A DNA stretch of 10,569 bases from positions 1 through 10,569 of the forward strand of contig JANLQP010000387.1 of assembly GCA_031367895.1 (NCBI GenBank). Direction: 5' to 3'. The notes below the pieces were generated by a model that saw nothing but the letters and a program-made list of their open reading frames with translations, was not told where the DNA came from and searched no databases. Position numbers and translations under genes: made by a program. Shown in pieces: positions 1 through 6,097 of this stretch. Numbering within the stretch: the first letter of the stretch is position 1; every line of letters starts with the position of its first letter. This stretch comes from Ga0077555 sp031367895. GTDB taxonomy: Bacteria > Pseudomonadota > Alphaproteobacteria > Rhizobiales > Hyphomicrobiaceae.

Positions 1-2
1 TG

Positions 3-767
3 GTTGCCCGCTCGAATGCGCTGATCATCCCGAAGCTGGCGTTCGGCCGCCCGTTCTGGGACACGCTCAAGCCGTTCTACAAGCCGTGGGTACCGGCGTG
101 GTTGCGCACGAAAGTCTTGAAGTCCCTCGTCTACGTCATCCAGGGCGACATGGCGGAGCTGGGCTTCCCGCCGACCTCGAAGAAGGTACACGCCACCTCG
201 AACGCCAACATCGTCAACCACATCAAGTACAAGCGCGTCACCGTCAAGAACGGCATCGAGAAGATCGACGGCAAGACGATCACGTTCACCGACGGCCGCA
301 CCGAGGCGTTCGACACGCTGATCGCGGCGACCGGCTATCTGATCGACATCGACTACATGGACAAACGCGTGATCGAGCCGAAGGACAACGGCCTCGATCT
401 CTACATGCGCATCGTGCCGCCGGAGTGGTCGGGCCTCTATTTCCTGGCCTTCTTCAACTCGGACTCGGCGCTGAACTGGATCACCGAAGGGCAGATCCGC
501 TGGGTGCGTGAGTTCGAACTCGGCCGCGCCAGGTTGCCATCGATCGCCGACATGCAGACCGAGGTGGCGGCGCGCAAGGCGTGGGTCGCAAAGTACTTCA
601 AGGGCACGCCGCGGCACGCCATCGAGGTGGAGCATCTGCCGTATTTCGCGGACCTGCGCCGCTCGCTGCGCGAGGCGCACCACCGCGCCGGCAATGCCTC
701 GATCGACGTTGGCATCGGCGCGGAAAACAAGCTGCCGCCGCGCGAGACGGCCATGGCCGCGGAGTAG
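3..767 (+). CDS. Flavin-containing monooxygenase, C-terminal part (5' end outside window)
   Basis: The reading frame is open from the left edge and stops with TAG at 765-767, giving 254 residues of what is normally a protein of about 450-550. The FMO-type motif ATGY (codons at 327-338), preceded by a hydrophobic strand (FDTLIA), marks the conserved segment of flavin-containing and Baeyer-Villiger monooxygenases that links the FAD and NADPH domains. The nearby TFTDGR segment is the usual strand before it. The N-terminal FAD motif (GxGxxG) and the FMO fingerprint would be upstream and cannot be checked. Family members use FAD, NADPH and O2 to oxygenate a heteroatom, a ketone or an N-hydroxylation substrate. 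The substrate here is unknown. The gene ends 3 bp before the convergent tarD-like gene, with no terminator visible between them. The family call is fairly sure; N-oxidation versus Baeyer-Villiger chemistry is open. Confidence 0.85.
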   Translation, partial: VARSNALIIPKLAFGRPFWDTLKPFYKPWVPAWLRTKVLKSLVYVIQGDMAELGFPPTSKKVHATSNANIVNHIKYKRVTVKNGIEKIDGKTITFTDGRTEAFDTLIAATGYLIDIDYMDKRVIEPKDNGLDLYMRIVPPEWSGLYFLAFFNSDSALNWITEGQIRWVREFELGRARLPSIADMQTEVAARKAWVAKYFKGTPRHAIEVEHLPYFADLRRSLREAHHRAGNASIDVGIGAENKLPPRETAMAAE

Positions 768-770
768 GGA

Positions 771-1943
771 CTACCCCAACTCCAGCCGCTTGCGCAAATC
801 CGCGAACAGTCCCGAACGCAACTCCATGCCGATGCCGGGCGTCTGGTGCAGCGTCGTGTAGCCGTCGACGATCGGGATGGAGTCGGCGAAACCGCCATAG
901 GGCTGGAACACGCCCGGGTAGCTTTCCGCGCCACCGAGTTGCAGGCCCGCCGCCATGTTGAGGCCGAGCTGATGCCCGCCGTGCGGTACATTCCGCCGCC
1001 GTGCCCAACCCATGTTGTCCGACACGTCGAGAATGCGCAGGAACTCGGTCAGGCCGTAGCAGAGCGAGGGGTCCGGCTGCAGCCAGTCCTTGTGCGGGCG
1101 CAGGCCGCCGTGACGCAGCAGGTTCTTGAAGTCTTGGCAACTGAACAGGTTTTCGCCCGTCGCCAGCGGCACACTCGACTCCTCGGCCAGTACTGCGTGC
1201 GCCATGTAGTCGAGCGGATCGACCGGCTCCTCGAACCAGCAGAGCCCGTATTTCTCGATGCCCTTGCAGTAGGCGAGCGCCGTCATGAGATCGAGGCGGC
1301 CGTTGGCGTCGATAGCGACGAGCTCGCCCTTGCCGGCGATCTCCAGCACCCACTCGATGCGCTTCAGGTCATCGGCCAGCGACGCGCCGCCGACCTTCAT
1401 CTTGAGCAGGCGATAGCCCTTCTCGCGCGCTTGGCTCATCTCGGTTTGCAGGCCTTCTTTCTCCTTGCCCGGGTAGTAGTAGCCGCCGCCCGAATACACG
1501 AGCACCTTTTCGTCGAATTTGCCGCCGTTGTAGCGTTGGGACAGCAGTTTCCAGAGCGGCTTCTCCGCAACCTTCGCGACCGCATCCCAGACCGCCATGT
1601 CGACGGCGCCGGCCGCGACCGCGCGATCGCCGTGGCCGCCCGGCTTCTCGTTCGACAGCATGGCGCGCCAGACGGCCTGCGGATCGAGATTGTCGGCCTT
1701 GGCATCGATCAGCGATCTGGGATCGGCTTCCAGGATGCGAGGGATCAGGCGCTCGCGGATAATGCCTGATTGCGCATAGCGGCCGTTCGAGCAGAAGCCG
1801 TAGCCAACGACGGGCTTGCCCTCGCGCATCACGTCGGTCTCGAGCGCGACGACGCTGATCGTCATCTTGTCGAATGAGATGGCTGCATTGCGCATCGCCG
1901 ACGGAATCGGCGCCACGGCGTCACGGATGCGGGTGATTTTCAT
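771..1943 (-). CDS. tarD: D(-)-tartrate dehydratase-like enolase-superfamily enzyme
   Basis: This is a 390-residue protein of the mandelate racemase subgroup of the enolase superfamily. It strongly resembles Bradyrhizobium TarD (about 389 residues), which dehydrates D-tartrate to oxaloacetate. Visible active-site residues are K100 (NEKPGGHG), the KxK pair K181/K183 in LLKMKVGG, metal ligands D212 (DANGR), E238 (WFEE) and E264 (ATGEN), and H321 in PHGGHQ. These keep the remembered TarD spacing with an offset of one (K184, D213, E239, E265, H322). The start at 1943 (MKITRIRD) matches family length; the frame stays open upstream to 2012, but that stretch is a repeat, not protein. The best Shine-Dalgarno is GAAGG, 10 nt before ATG, and it lies inside the leader repeat. 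The gene sits 163 bp downstream of the toxin gene on the same strand. Another acid-sugar dehydratase of the same clan is possible, but the conserved set favours tartrate. Confidence 0.85.
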   Translation of the reverse strand: MKITRIRDAVAPIPSAMRNAAISFDKMTISVVALETDVMREGKPVVGYGFCSNGRYAQSGIIRERLIPRILEADPRSLIDAKADNLDPQAVWRAMLSNEKPGGHGDRAVAAGAVDMAVWDAVAKVAEKPLWKLLSQRYNGGKFDEKVLVYSGGGYYYPGKEKEGLQTEMSQAREKGYRLLKMKVGGASLADDLKRIEWVLEIAGKGELVAIDANGRLDLMTALAYCKGIEKYGLCWFEEPVDPLDYMAHAVLAEESSVPLATGENLFSCQDFKNLLRHGGLRPHKDWLQPDPSLCYGLTEFLRILDVSDNMGWARRRNVPHGGHQLGLNMAAGLQLGGAESYPGVFQPYGGFADSIPIVDGYTTLHQTPGIGMELRSGLFADLRKRLELG

Positions 1944-1948
1944 GTTTC

Positions 1949-2007
1949 TTGCGCCTTCTGATGGAGTATTTCTTCGCGCTTCAGTTGCCCACTGCGCAAC
2001 CGCGCGG
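1949..2007 (-). repeat. Leader repeat copy A (upstream of tarD), with hairpin
   Basis: Read on the minus strand, this copy begins GCGCGGTTGCGCAGTGGG and ends with a second module containing GAAGGCGCAAG, 6 nt before the tarD ATG. It matches the copy at 8672-8733 almost base for base across the first module; the second module is more diverged here. Positions 1976-2005 fold as GCGC + GGTTGC / GCAACT + GCGC, with a 3-nt bulge (GAA) and a 7-nt loop (GCAGTGG). The outermost pair of the inner stem is G-T (G-U in RNA). The module probably supplies the Shine-Dalgarno of tarD. Confidence 0.75.
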
Positions 2008-2020
2008 CGCATCCGGCACG

Positions 2021-2049
2021 TGGATACGGTAGCACTTGCAAGGCTTCAA
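2021..2049 (-). promoter_or_regulatory. Candidate sigma-70-like promoter for tarD
   Basis: On the minus strand TTGAAG (2049-2044) is followed after 17 nt by TATCCA (2026-2021). This would start a transcript just before the leader repeat, so the repeat would be the 5' untranslated region of tarD. Only the -35 box is close to consensus, so this is a weak call made by eye. Readthrough from the toxin-antitoxin operon is the alternative. Confidence 0.25.
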
Positions 2050-2106
2050 AGGCATTATGACCGCATGCATTTGGGTGAGCAACCGAGCGGATTATCAGTG
2101 GCAAGA

Positions 2107-2418
2107 TCAAAATACGGCCGAGTTCGGTTCAAGACCCGAGAGATCGGCTGACCGGTGAAAGACGAAATGCAGCCTGATCTCGTTGTCATCGAAGTCATAA
2201 AGAACGACAAATGGCGTGCGGGCGATCGGATACACGCACAAGCCGTGCACCGGGTCAGGCTGCTTGGTGGCCGGATGGACCGCAAGGAACTGCCGGATAG
2301 TGCGGTAGACGCGCAGCCGCTTCTCGTCAGCCACGCGTCTGCCGAAAGCCTGCTCGCCGAATGCCAACAAATCGACCAGTTGGTCATCGAACGTCCTGGA
2401 CGTCCGGATGCCTCTCAT
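2107..2418 (-). CDS. Type II toxin of the RelE/ParE family
   Basis: This is a 103-residue protein with the RelE/ParE fold pattern: an N-terminal helical hairpin, a central segment with VHGLCVYPIARTPF, and C-terminal strands FVVLYDFDDNEIRLHFVFH followed by the typical HRSADLSGL ending. Its ATG overlaps the antitoxin stop by 4 bp (ATGA at 2418-2415), indicating translational coupling in the order antitoxin then toxin. RelE members cleave mRNA at the ribosome and ParE members poison gyrase. The sequence does not decide which applies. The length is normal and no frameshift is seen. The cysteine at residue 61 is not a known family feature. Confidence 0.8.
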   Translation of the reverse strand: MRGIRTSRTFDDQLVDLLAFGEQAFGRRVADEKRLRVYRTIRQFLAVHPATKQPDPVHGLCVYPIARTPFVVLYDFDDNEIRLHFVFHRSADLSGLEPNSAVF

Positions 2419-2675
2419 GCTTTTGAGTGTGCAGCCCGGCGGCGCGCAAGCTCGGACTCGACATACGCTTCGGAGTCGTCAAGAGACGATGTGCGGCCAT
2501 CGCGATAGTCGGCCTTGGACTTTTCGATCAGGGAAAGCTCACGCGTGGTCAGCGCGCGCAGACCGGGCACTGTCGCGGTCAATTCATCGAGCATGTCGGC
2601 AACTGTCAGAACCTGATCGTCGGCAAGCGACGACAGCCGTGCGTTGATCTTGGCGATGGCTTCAGTTCGGGTCAT
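2415..2675 (-). CDS. Antitoxin of the RelE/ParE-type module
   Basis: This is an 86-residue, charged, probably mostly helical protein placed directly before the toxin gene with a 4-bp overlap. The N-terminal half (TEAIAKINARLSSLADDQVLTVADML) is a helical segment that would form the dimer or DNA-binding part. The C-terminal half, rich in Lys, Arg and Asp (from about residue 50, KSKADYRDGRTS...), resembles the tail that wraps and neutralises the toxin. Similar tails with YRDGR/SLDD patterns are common in small antitoxins of this class. The start at 2675 is the first in frame after the promoter. No ribbon-helix-helix motif can be named with certainty, so the call rests mainly on position and general character. 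Confidence 0.72.
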   Translation of the reverse strand: MTRTEAIAKINARLSSLADDQVLTVADMLDELTATVPGLRALTTRELSLIEKSKADYRDGRTSSLDDSEAYVESELARRRAAHSKA

Positions 2676-2686
2676 TGCAAAAGCCT

Positions 2687-2714
2687 ACCATACAAGCCCG
2701 TACGTTGTATCCAA
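2687..2714 (-). promoter_or_regulatory. Promoter and operator of the toxin-antitoxin operon
   Basis: On the minus strand TTGGAT (2714-2709) and TATGGT (2692-2687) are separated by 16 nt, a plausible -35/-10 pair ending about 11 bp before the antitoxin ATG. The inverted repeat ATACAA-N9-TTGTAT (2690-2710) fills the space between the two boxes. Its centre also contains the palindrome CGTACG. This is the usual place for autoregulation by an antitoxin or toxin-antitoxin complex. The transcript would have a very short leader. Confidence 0.55.
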
Positions 2715-2729
2715 CCACGCACAGCCCCC

Positions 2730-3692
2730 TCACCCACCCACCGCGCCCTGCGTCTGCACGTACAGCGCGTAGACCGATTGCGACGCCGCCATGAATAGGC
2801 GGTTGCGTTTCAAGCCGCCGAAGCAGACGTTGGCGCAGCGCTCGGGCAACGAGATATGGCCGATCGGCTTGCCGGACGTGTTGAACACGCGGACGCCGTC
2901 CAGCTCGGCCGTACCCATGCCCCAGCCGCACCAGAGATTGCCGTCGATGTCTGAGCGCATGCCGTCCGGCGTGCCGGGGCCGGCGTCGATGTGCACGCGG
3001 CGGTTGGCGATTTTCTTAGCCCCGTCCGTCACGTCCCAGGCCGAGATCAGCCGGTTCGGCATGGCGCGGGATTCGACGATGTAGAGGATCTTTTCGTCGG
3101 GCGAAAAGCAAAGCCCGTTCGGACCCGGCACCGCGTCTGTCACCATGTCCGCTTTCCCGGTCGCCGGATCGTAGCGGTACACGCTCTGCGGCAGCTCGGC
3201 CTCGGCCTTGTCGCCCTCGTAGTTGCCCATCAGGCCGAACGGCGGATCGGTGAACCAGACCGTGCCGTCGCTTTTCACCACCACGTCGTTGGGCGAGTTC
3301 AGGCGGCGGCCGTTGAAGGTGTCGATCAGCACGGTGATGGAACCGTCGTTCTCCGTGCGCGTGACGCGGCGGCCGTGCTCGCACGTCACGAGGCGGCCTT
3401 GCCTGTCGCGGGTGTTCCCGTTCGCCCAGTTCGAGGGGCGGCGATAGACCGAAACGGCGCCGGTCTCCTCCTCCCACTTCAGGATGCGATTGTTCGGGAT
3501 ATCCGACCAGAGCAGATAGCGGCCATCGCCGACCCAAACCGGCCCTTCCGCCCAGCGGCATCCCGTGGCGATGCGTTCGATGGCCGAGAGCTTGATCCAG
3601 TACTTTTCGAAACTCGGATCGAGCGCCGTGATCGCGGGATCGGGATAGCGCGGCGTGTGGCTGCGCCAGCCGTTCGGAAAGAGATCGGTCAT
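2730..3692 (-). CDS. SMP-30/gluconolactonase/LRE-family lactone hydrolase
   Basis: This is a 320-residue six-bladed beta-propeller hydrolase, typical of the SMP-30/gluconolactonase family. The expected metal and substrate residues are visible: E49 in WAEGPVW, N135 in LNSPND, N192 in GPNGL and D243 in TPDGM. They correspond to Glu18, Asn103, Asn154 and Asp204 of SMP-30. Repeated blade motifs (GRYLLWSDI, GTVWFTD, EKILYIVES, GNLWCGWG) run through the protein. No signal peptide is seen, so it is probably cytoplasmic. It should hydrolyse a sugar or aliphatic lactone to the hydroxy acid using a divalent metal. An alternative start lies at 3713 (MSNGICLM); neither start has a strong Shine-Dalgarno. 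The gene is divergent from the SDR-crotonase pair, suggesting shared control, and could act on a lactone made by a Baeyer-Villiger oxygenase. The substrate is unknown. Confidence 0.85.
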   Translation of the reverse strand: MTDLFPNGWRSHTPRYPDPAITALDPSFEKYWIKLSAIERIATGCRWAEGPVWVGDGRYLLWSDIPNNRILKWEEETGAVSVYRRPSNWANGNTRDRQGRLVTCEHGRRVTRTENDGSITVLIDTFNGRRLNSPNDVVVKSDGTVWFTDPPFGLMGNYEGDKAEAELPQSVYRYDPATGKADMVTDAVPGPNGLCFSPDEKILYIVESRAMPNRLISAWDVTDGAKKIANRRVHIDAGPGTPDGMRSDIDGNLWCGWGMGTAELDGVRVFNTSGKPIGHISLPERCANVCFGGLKRNRLFMAASQSVYALYVQTQGAVGG

Positions 3693-3747
3693 GAGGCAAA
3701 TTCCATTCGACATGGGGAGGGCGTGCCGCCACCATGCGGCGACGAAC

Positions 3748-3759
3748 TCGAAGCTTCGA
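3748..3759. promoter_or_regulatory. Palindromic candidate operator between lactonase and SDR genes
   Basis: TCGAAGCTTCGA is a perfect 12-bp palindrome in the short divergent intergenic region, 26 bp before the SDR start codon. The same 12-mer with one mismatch (TCGAAGTTTCGA) occurs at 6069-6080 upstream of the MarR gene. A shared regulator-binding site is a reasonable inference, with MarR the first candidate because its family binds short palindromes of this size. A GCCGC/GCGGC hairpin (3725-3729 and 3736-3740) lies on the lactonase side. Confidence 0.45.
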
Positions 3760-3785
3760 ACGCCCGAACGGAAAGAGCAAGTCCC

Positions 3786-4583
3786 ATGCGGCTGAAAAAC
3801 AAGATCGCGATCGTCGTTGGCGGCGGCCAGCAACAGGGCGAGACCACCGGTAATGGGCGCGCGACGTGCCTGCGTTTCGCCGAGGAAGGCGCGACTGTCC
3901 TCGTCGTCGACGCCAATCTCGCCGCCGCCGAGGAAACGGTCGCGATGATCACGGTCAAGGGCGGCAAGGCCTCGGCACACACAGCCGACGTGACGACGGA
4001 GGCCGACTGCAAATCAATCGCCGAGACCTGCGTCGCCCGTTATGGCCGCATCGACATCCTGCACAACAACGTCGGCCGCGCGCGTGGCGACAAGAATGCG
4101 GTCGAGCTGGAAGCGGCGATGTGGGACGAGTTGATGGCGCTCAATCTGCGCGGCATGTTTCTGACGATCAAGCACGTGCTGCCAGTCATGCGTCGCCAAA
4201 AGTCCGGCGCCATCGTCAACATCTCCTCGACGTCGTCGTTCGCCAGCGGCCAGACGCTGACCTACAAGACTTCCAAAGGCGCCGTGAACTCGATGACGCA
4301 GCACATGGCGTTCGAGAACGCGCCTTTCGGCGTCCGCATCAATGCGATCCTGCCCGGCCTCATGAACACGCCGATGGCGATCGAGCGGCGCGTCAAGGAA
4401 CGCAACGTTTCGCGCGAGCAGGTGCGCGCGGAGCGGGCCGCACAAGTTCCGCTCGCGACGGCCGAGGGCGGCAACGCCTTCGACGTCGCCAATGCCGCCG
4501 TGTTCCTCGCCTCCGACGAGGCGCGTTACATCACCGGCGTGCTGCTGCCGGTCGACGGCGGCCTGCTGCTGAAGATCGGTTGA
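3786..4583 (+). CDS. SDR-family oxidoreductase
   Basis: This is a 265-residue classical short-chain dehydrogenase/reductase. The catalytic set is complete: N120 (ALN), S148 (NISS), Y160 and K164 (YKTSK), with NNVG at 94-97 in place of the usual NNAG and a C-terminal PVDGG. D42 at the end of beta-2 (VVDAN) points to NAD(H) rather than NADP(H). The glycine-rich loop is unusual: GGGQQQG (12-18) then TGNG (21-24), longer than the standard TGxxxGIG. The ATG at 3786 follows GGAAAGAG with good spacing; the frame stays open far upstream but only in the antisense of the lactonase gene. It lies 49 bp before the crotonase gene on the same strand, so the two are probably co-transcribed. It is likely a dehydrogenase for a secondary alcohol or hydroxyacyl substrate, which cannot be specified. 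Confidence 0.88.
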   Translation: MRLKNKIAIVVGGGQQQGETTGNGRATCLRFAEEGATVLVVDANLAAAEETVAMITVKGGKASAHTADVTTEADCKSIAETCVARYGRIDILHNNVGRARGDKNAVELEAAMWDELMALNLRGMFLTIKHVLPVMRRQKSGAIVNISSTSSFASGQTLTYKTSKGAVNSMTQHMAFENAPFGVRINAILPGLMNTPMAIERRVKERNVSREQVRAERAAQVPLATAEGGNAFDVANAAVFLASDEARYITGVLLPVDGGLLLKIG

Positions 4584-4632
4584 ACCTCACCGAAAACTCT
4601 CCCCCATTCCGCAAGCATTCATGGAGTTCCCC

Positions 4633-5445
4633 ATGCCAGCCGTTGACCAGAAGAATTACAAGTACCTGAAGATTGCACGTCCGAAGCCGGGCCTGCTCGA
4701 AGTGATCCTGTCGAATCCCGGCAAGCTCAACTCGGTGACCGCCGACGGCCACGCCGAGCTTGCCCACATCTGGCAGGATATCGACCGCGACGACAGCGTG
4801 CAGGTCGTGCTGCTGCGCGGCGAGGGTGGCGTCTACTCGGCTGGCGGCGACATGAAGCTCGTCGAGGGCATCGCGTCGAGCTGGGAAACGCGGATGCGCG
4901 CGTGGAAGGAAGCCTCTGACATCGTCTACAACGTGATCAACTGCTCGAAACCGACGGTGTGTGCCATGGAAGGCGTGTCGGTCGGCGCGGGTCTCGCTGC
5001 CGGCCTGCTATGCGACATCACCATTGCCGGGCGTAACACGCGGATCATCGATGGTCACACCAAGCTCGGCGTCGCCGCCGGCGATCACGCCGCGATCATC
5101 TGGCCGCTGCTCTGCGGCATGGCCAAGGCGAAATACTATCTGATGCTGTGCGAAACGCTGAAGGGCGAGGAAGCTGAACGTCTCGGCCTCGTGTCACTGG
5201 TGGCCGACGACGACAAGGTGATCGAAACCGCGTACGGCGTCTGCGACAAGCTGCTCGGCGGCGCACAAACGGCGATACGCTTTACCAAGCACTCGCTCAA
5301 CAATTGGCTGCGCATGGCCGGGCCGACGTTCGACGCGTCGCTGGCGCTGGAGTTCCTGGGCTTCAGCGGGCCTGAGCAAACGGAAGGCCGACAGGCCATC
5401 GTCGAGAAGCGGCGGCCGAAATTCCCGCCGAAAGCGCCATACTGA
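4633..5445 (+). CDS. Crotonase-fold protein (enoyl-CoA hydratase/isomerase family)
   Basis: This 270-residue protein has the crotonase pattern: the CoA/oxyanion segment SAGGDMK (69-75), SKPTVCAMEGVSVGAG (105-120) with the second oxyanion glycine, then LLCDITIAG and the KLGV...GMAKAKYYL region. By eye alignment on CDI and KLG, both glutamates of classical hydratase are absent: the Glu144 position is A122 and the Glu164 position is H142. A GD motif (G150-D151) follows. Simple hydration of enoyl-CoA is therefore doubtful; isomerase, C-C hydrolase or thioesterase activity are alternatives within the fold. The start at 4633 is chosen because GGAG at 4623-4626 lies 6 nt before it; the in-frame ATG at 4621 would place the GGAG inside the gene. 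It follows the SDR gene by 49 bp in one likely operon. Confidence 0.85.
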   Translation: MPAVDQKNYKYLKIARPKPGLLEVILSNPGKLNSVTADGHAELAHIWQDIDRDDSVQVVLLRGEGGVYSAGGDMKLVEGIASSWETRMRAWKEASDIVYNVINCSKPTVCAMEGVSVGAGLAAGLLCDITIAGRNTRIIDGHTKLGVAAGDHAAIIWPLLCGMAKAKYYLMLCETLKGEEAERLGLVSLVADDDKVIETAYGVCDKLLGGAQTAIRFTKHSLNNWLRMAGPTFDASLALEFLGFSGPEQTEGRQAIVEKRRPKFPPKAPY

Positions 5446-5497
5446 AACGCGGCACTGAAATGCGGCCGCGCGAAGCTCGCACGAAAGGCAGCGAGCA

Positions 5498-5530
5498 GGG
5501 CTCGGTCCCGGATTGCACCGGCTCGAGCCC
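5498..5530. terminator. Candidate bidirectional terminator hairpin
   Basis: GGGCTCG (5498-5504) pairs with CGAGCCC (5524-5530), and CCGG/CCGG can pair inside the loop. It lies in the 105-bp gap between the convergent crotonase and marR genes. There is no clear T tract on either side, so it may act as a 3' stem rather than a strict intrinsic terminator. Nothing else is recognisable in this gap. Confidence 0.4.
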
Positions 5531-5550
5531 CACTTTGATGGTTTCCGACG

Positions 5551-6030
5551 TCAGCGACGCGCGCGCAAAATCACCGGCGCCGGACGTTCCGCGGGGTTAC
5601 TTCCGCGTACGATGGCGGCAAGCGCGTCAACGATGCCCGACCGCTGGGATGTCGGCAGTGACTTCAGGATCGCGTCCTCGACCCGATGAGCGATGGGAGT
5701 CGTCGACTTCAACGTCGAATTGCCGGCAGCCGTCAGCCTGACCGAGTAGGCGCGCGCATCGAGCTTCGAACGCTTGCGGTTCAGCAGGCCGCGGTCGACG
5801 AGGCGCTTGACGATGTCGGCAAGCGTCGAACGGTCGATCCCCGTTGCGTTGACGATGTCCGTCTGGCTGGCATTCTCGTGCTTCGCGAGCACGACAAGAA
5901 CCGCGAACTGACGGGGCGTCAGATCCGACCCCTCCATCTCCTTGGCGAAAAGTTCGTCGGCCGCTTGTCCCGCCCTGTGCAACAGGTGCAAAACAGAATT
6001 CATCAACGGTCCCTCGCGAGAATCGCTCAT
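5551..6030 (-). CDS. MarR-family transcriptional regulator
   Basis: This is a 159-residue winged-helix protein of normal MarR length. After an N-terminal dimerisation helix (about 10-32) comes LTPRQFAVLVVLAKHE, then the helix-turn-helix (SQTDIVNATGIDRSTLADIV, about 55-74), RLVDRGLLNRKRS, and the wing with the DARAYSV motif (91-97), followed by C-terminal dimerisation helices. The start at 6030 is set by AGGAG 6 nt upstream on the minus strand; the frame runs open to 6198 but that part is intergenic. MarR proteins usually repress neighbouring operons and themselves and are released by a phenolic, acyl-CoA or similar ligand. Here a near-palindrome in its own leader recurs before the SDR operon, making that catabolic promoter a likely target. 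It diverges from the AraC gene. The ligand is unknown. Confidence 0.88.
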   Translation of the reverse strand: MSDSREGPLMNSVLHLLHRAGQAADELFAKEMEGSDLTPRQFAVLVVLAKHENASQTDIVNATGIDRSTLADIVKRLVDRGLLNRKRSKLDARAYSVRLTAAGNSTLKSTTPIAHRVEDAILKSLPTSQRSGIVDALAAIVRGSNPAERPAPVILRARR

Positions 6031-6053
6031 ATCGTTCTCCTCATGATCGCTAA

Positions 6054-6097
6054 GGCGGCCGTGGTCGATCGAAGTTTCGACCTTTTTGATGGCCGCC
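6054..6097. promoter_or_regulatory. Nested dyads with candidate operator in the marR/araC control region
   Basis: Two inverted repeats are nested: GGCGGCC (6054-6060) with GGCCGCC (6091-6097), and GGTCGA (6063-6068) with TCGACC (6077-6082). Inside lies TCGAAGTTTCGA (6069-6080), differing by one base from the palindrome at 3748-3759. The site is in the marR leader, just upstream of a candidate araC promoter, where a bound repressor could affect both genes. Alternatively the dyads form an RNA hairpin in the marR leader. Confidence 0.45.

Noticed and set aside
846..1769. 307-residue plus-strand ORF
   Set aside because: It is the antisense of the tarD-like gene; its sequence is low-complexity Arg/Ala/Leu-rich with no recognisable motif, as expected of an antisense frame in GC-rich DNA.
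1949..2007. A conserved upstream peptide (AVAxWATxA...) shared by leader copies A and B
   Set aside because: The shared reading frame does not continue alike in the second module, and the differences fit an RNA or DNA repeat better than a coding constraint; no start codon is common to the copies.
1944..2012. N-terminal extension of the tarD-like protein (MRRAVAQWATEARR...)
   Set aside because: The frame is open, but the stretch is the leader repeat and the protein from 1943 already has the full family length.
2991..3785. Long N-terminal extension of the SDR frame
   Set aside because: It is antisense to the lactonase gene and has no SDR features; the SDR begins at 3786 with its own ribosome site.
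3714..3980. N-terminal extension of the lactonase frame
   Set aside because: It overlaps the SDR gene on the opposite strand and the divergent promoter region; the propeller domain is complete from 3692.
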